Part shown: positions 15,740 through 17,233 of the stretch, piece by piece
Numbering within the stretch: position 1 is the stretch's first letter
How the letters are laid out: each line of letters begins with the position of its first letter
Position numbers and translations under genes: made by a program
Assembly: GCA_017537515.1 (NCBI GenBank)
Contig: JAFYKO010000067.1
Location: forward strand, 1-17,233
Length of the DNA: 17,233 nt
Direction of reading: 5' to 3'
Source: Clostridia bacterium
GTDB lineage: Bacteria > Bacillota > Clostridia > Christensenellales > UBA1242
The notes under the pieces: generated by a model
What the model was told of the DNA's origin: nothing
Database searches by the model: none
The model's input: the letters and a program-made list of their open reading frames with translations, nothing else

Positions 15740-15777
15740 ACAACCTCGCTTCAATTTTATGGGTTTAGCAAGGTTGT
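15740..15777 (-). promoter_or_regulatory. Leader hairpin just upstream of the gmk ribosome binding site
   Basis: Minus-strand ACAACCTTGC (15777-15768) pairs with GCGAGGTTGT (15749-15740) around an 18-nt loop. The ten pairs include one G.U, which would be an A.C mismatch in plus-strand RNA, so the structure fits the gmk transcript. It ends two bases before the AAGGAG site and may affect ribosome access. Confidence 0.5.
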
Positions 15778-15800
15778 AATTTTTTAGATTTGTAGAGGCT

Positions 15801-15829
15801 ATTATACCCCCATTCAAAACAAAAGTCAA
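15801..15829 (-). promoter_or_regulatory. gmk promoter
   Basis: Minus-strand -35 TTGACT (15829-15824), a 17-bp spacer and -10 TATAAT (15806-15801). The predicted start is near 15794, which places the 15740-15777 hairpin in the leader. Confidence 0.8.
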
Positions 15830-15868
15830 GCAAATTGGGTTTTGTTTGAGTCCTAAATTCAACAAATT

Positions 15869-15898
15869 TTGACACAAAATTTTATCCTTTCATAAAAT
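15869..15898 (+). promoter_or_regulatory. Possible glmS promoter
   Basis: -35 TTGACA (15869-15874), an 18-bp spacer and -10 TAAAAT (15893-15898). The predicted start (about 15905) would fall in or beside the AGGAG site (15904-15908), so either the leader is extremely short or a promoter further upstream is used. No glmS ribozyme sequence is seen. Confidence 0.5.
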
Positions 15899-15919
15899 GT
15901 TGTAGGAGAAAAACAATTT

Positions 15920-16369
15920 ATGTGTGGAATATTTGGATACGTTGGCAACGACTCTCGACTCGCCACACTCATTTCTGGGCTTAAAAGTTTGGAATACAGA
16001 GGATACGACTCGGCGGGGCTTGCCTTTTTTGATAACAATGAAATAATCCTTCGAAAGCAGAAGGGAAAGGTTGAAAACCTTGAAAAGATAATCGATATGA
16101 ATCGCACTTTCAACCTCGGTATTGCTCACACTCGCTGGGCGACGCACGGGGCTCCGAGTATGCAAAACGCTCACCCGCATTTAAGCGAAAACCGAAGTTT
16201 TTGCATTGTACATAACGGAATTATTGAAAACTTTGAGGACTTAAAATCCCAATATCTTGAAGGTGTCAATTTCAAGTCTGGGACTGACAGCGAAGTAGTT
16301 GCACATCTGCTTGAAAAGTTTTTGACGGAGATGTTCTTAGTACGCTTCAAAAGGTTTCAAGTCTCGTAA
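15920..16369 (+). CDS. glmS: GlmS N-terminal glutaminase domain, ending at a frameshift
   Basis: Glutamine--fructose-6-phosphate aminotransferase makes glucosamine-6-phosphate, the first committed step to UDP-GlcNAc for peptidoglycan. This part is the Ntn-type glutaminase domain. Cys2, exposed after Met removal (MCGIFGYVG), is the nucleophile. Other family signatures are LEYRGYDSAG (24-33), HTRWATHG (70-77), HNGIIENF (98-105) and SGTDSEVVAHL (120-130). After about residue 134 the frame departs from the family and stops at 16367-16369. The proper sequence resumes in another frame at 16324 (DGDVLSTLQKV). One missing base, most simply a T in the T5 run at 16319-16323, explains this. AGGAG lies 11 nt upstream of the ATG. 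glmS is usually essential, so a sequencing or assembly indel is more likely than real loss. Confidence 0.92.
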   Translation: MCGIFGYVGNDSRLATLISGLKSLEYRGYDSAGLAFFDNNEIILRKQKGKVENLEKIIDMNRTFNLGIAHTRWATHGAPSMQNAHPHLSENRSFCIVHNGIIENFEDLKSQYLEGVNFKSGTDSEVVAHLLEKFLTEMFLVRFKRFQVS

Positions 16370-17233
16370 AAGGCTCTTATGCTCTTGCGGTTATGTCGAC
16401 GCACGAGAAGGGCAAATTGTTTCTTGCCAAAAAGTCATCGCCTTTGCTTTTTGGCGTTTCCGAAGGTGGCTGTTATTTTTCAAGCGACGTGAACACTCTT
16501 GGCCTGTTTTGTACGCATTTTGTTAAGCTTGAGGACGAGGATTTTGCGGTGCTAAGCCCCAACTCGTTTGAGGTTGTAAACTCCGGCAAGGTGCAGAGGC
16601 GTACTCTTCAAAAGTTTTGGGAAAAGAACGCACACAAGCAAAACGTTGGCTGTTTTATGGAGCAAGAAATAGCCGAAAGCCCGCAAAGTATCCTAAGCAC
16701 TGCGCAAGATTTTGGGCGACAGTTTGAGGCGATTCCGAGGAGTTTTTTTGAGGGGCTTGACAAGATTGTTCTTGTTGCTTGTGGGACGGCGTATCACTCT
16801 TGTTTGGTTGGGAAGAAGTATCTTGAATCCGCCTTTAACCAGCCAATTTTAACTGAAATTGCGAGTGAGTTTATCTACTCCAACCCCAAAATTAACGCTA
16901 AAACACTGTTGATTGCGGTATCCCAAAGCGGGGAAACTGCCGACACGCTTCTTGCACTTCGGCTTGCCAAAAGGCTCGGAGCGAAAACGCTTGCCATAAC
17001 CAACAACCCGACGAGTACTATCACATTTGAAGCGGAGTTTTCACTGCTTATGCGGGCGGGTTGGGAGAAGGCTGTTGCGTCGACGAAGGCGTATGTGTGT
17101 CAAATTGCTGTGTTTTATCTCATATCAAAGGCTTTAACGGGAGAATTGAACGAGGCGGTGGAGAATTTTGCGAGGCTTTCCGAGGTGTTGCAAGGGTTTA
17201 AGTTTAGGTCTTGGGCGATTAAGATTTCCGAGG
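16324..17233 (+). CDS. glmS: GlmS remainder: end of glutaminase domain and first SIS domain, cut by the window end
   Basis: This is the continuation of the gene starting at 15920, shifted by one base; it has no proper start of its own. The first in-frame ATG (16393) falls mid-domain. It opens with DGDVLSTLQKVSSLVKGSYA and LAVMS, the end of the glutaminase domain, then the linker with EQEIAESPQSI. The first isomerase (SIS) sugar-phosphate domain follows: VLVACGTAYHS, EIASEFIY, VSQSGETADTL (the phosphate-binding SQSGET motif), LAITNNPTS and VASTKAY. The second SIS domain and the C-terminal catalytic lysine lie beyond the window. All visible motifs are intact, which supports a single recent or artefactual indel upstream. 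Confidence 0.9.

Noticed and set aside
15726..15919. glmS ribozyme upstream of glmS
   Set aside because: The conserved ribozyme core is not visible, and the spacer is occupied by divergent promoters and the gmk leader.
16314..16335. Programmed -1 frameshift in glmS
   Set aside because: G TTT TTG is not an ideal X XXY YYZ slippery site, no following pseudoknot is evident, and GlmS is not known to use frameshifting; an indel is simpler.

Overview
The window looks like a chromosomal segment of a Bacillota (Clostridia-like) bacterium, probably an uncultured one. The clues are moderate-to-low GC, AGGAG-type ribosome binding sites, textbook -35/-10 promoters with 17-bp spacers, short intrinsic terminators that overlap stop codons, and a very large FN3/GLUG surface lipoprotein. 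TGA is used as a stop (the guanylate kinase gene), so a Mycoplasma-type code is unlikely. The taxonomic call is inference; no rRNA or other phylogenetic marker besides proS, glmS and gmk is visible.

Layout: (1) 1-225 is intergenic and holds a palindromic element, a heptanucleotide array and a terminator. (2) 226-1260 (-) is an unrecognised secreted, single-pass membrane protein. It is preceded by a leader with a 5' hairpin, an intrinsic terminator, a good promoter and four TTCGAC boxes at exact 10-bp spacing. (3) 1600-13062 (-) is one giant gene for a 3,820-residue lipoprotein: an Ig-like start, about thirty FN3-like modules, one helical insertion and a C-terminal GLUG-repeat domain. (4) 13063-13392 is a divergent intergenic region with a remarkable 89-bp palindromic element that can fold into a perfectly packed four-way junction. 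(5) 13393-14619 (+) is proS, in a short form without the editing insertion. (6) 14620-15170 is a repeat-rich spacer: a 13-bp T-rich minisatellite, hairpins, three tandem hairpin modules and a second heptanucleotide array. (7) 15171-15725 (-) is a guanylate kinase-like gene with a leader hairpin. (8) 15920 to the window end (+) is glmS, interrupted by a frameshift near 16322 and cut by the window edge.

The two minus-strand surface-protein genes may be functionally linked: same strand, adjacent, both exported. proS, gmk and glmS are unrelated housekeeping genes with their own promoters. The most novel feature is the intergenic material. Three loci (1-185, 13087-13189, 14777-15155) appear to carry parts of one composite repeat: hairpins with conserved loops or flanks but different, always complementary arms, then a GTARTACA-containing motif, then (at two loci) a GGGCATAT..ATAAAAAC block and a five-copy heptad array beside the 3' end of a minus-strand gene.
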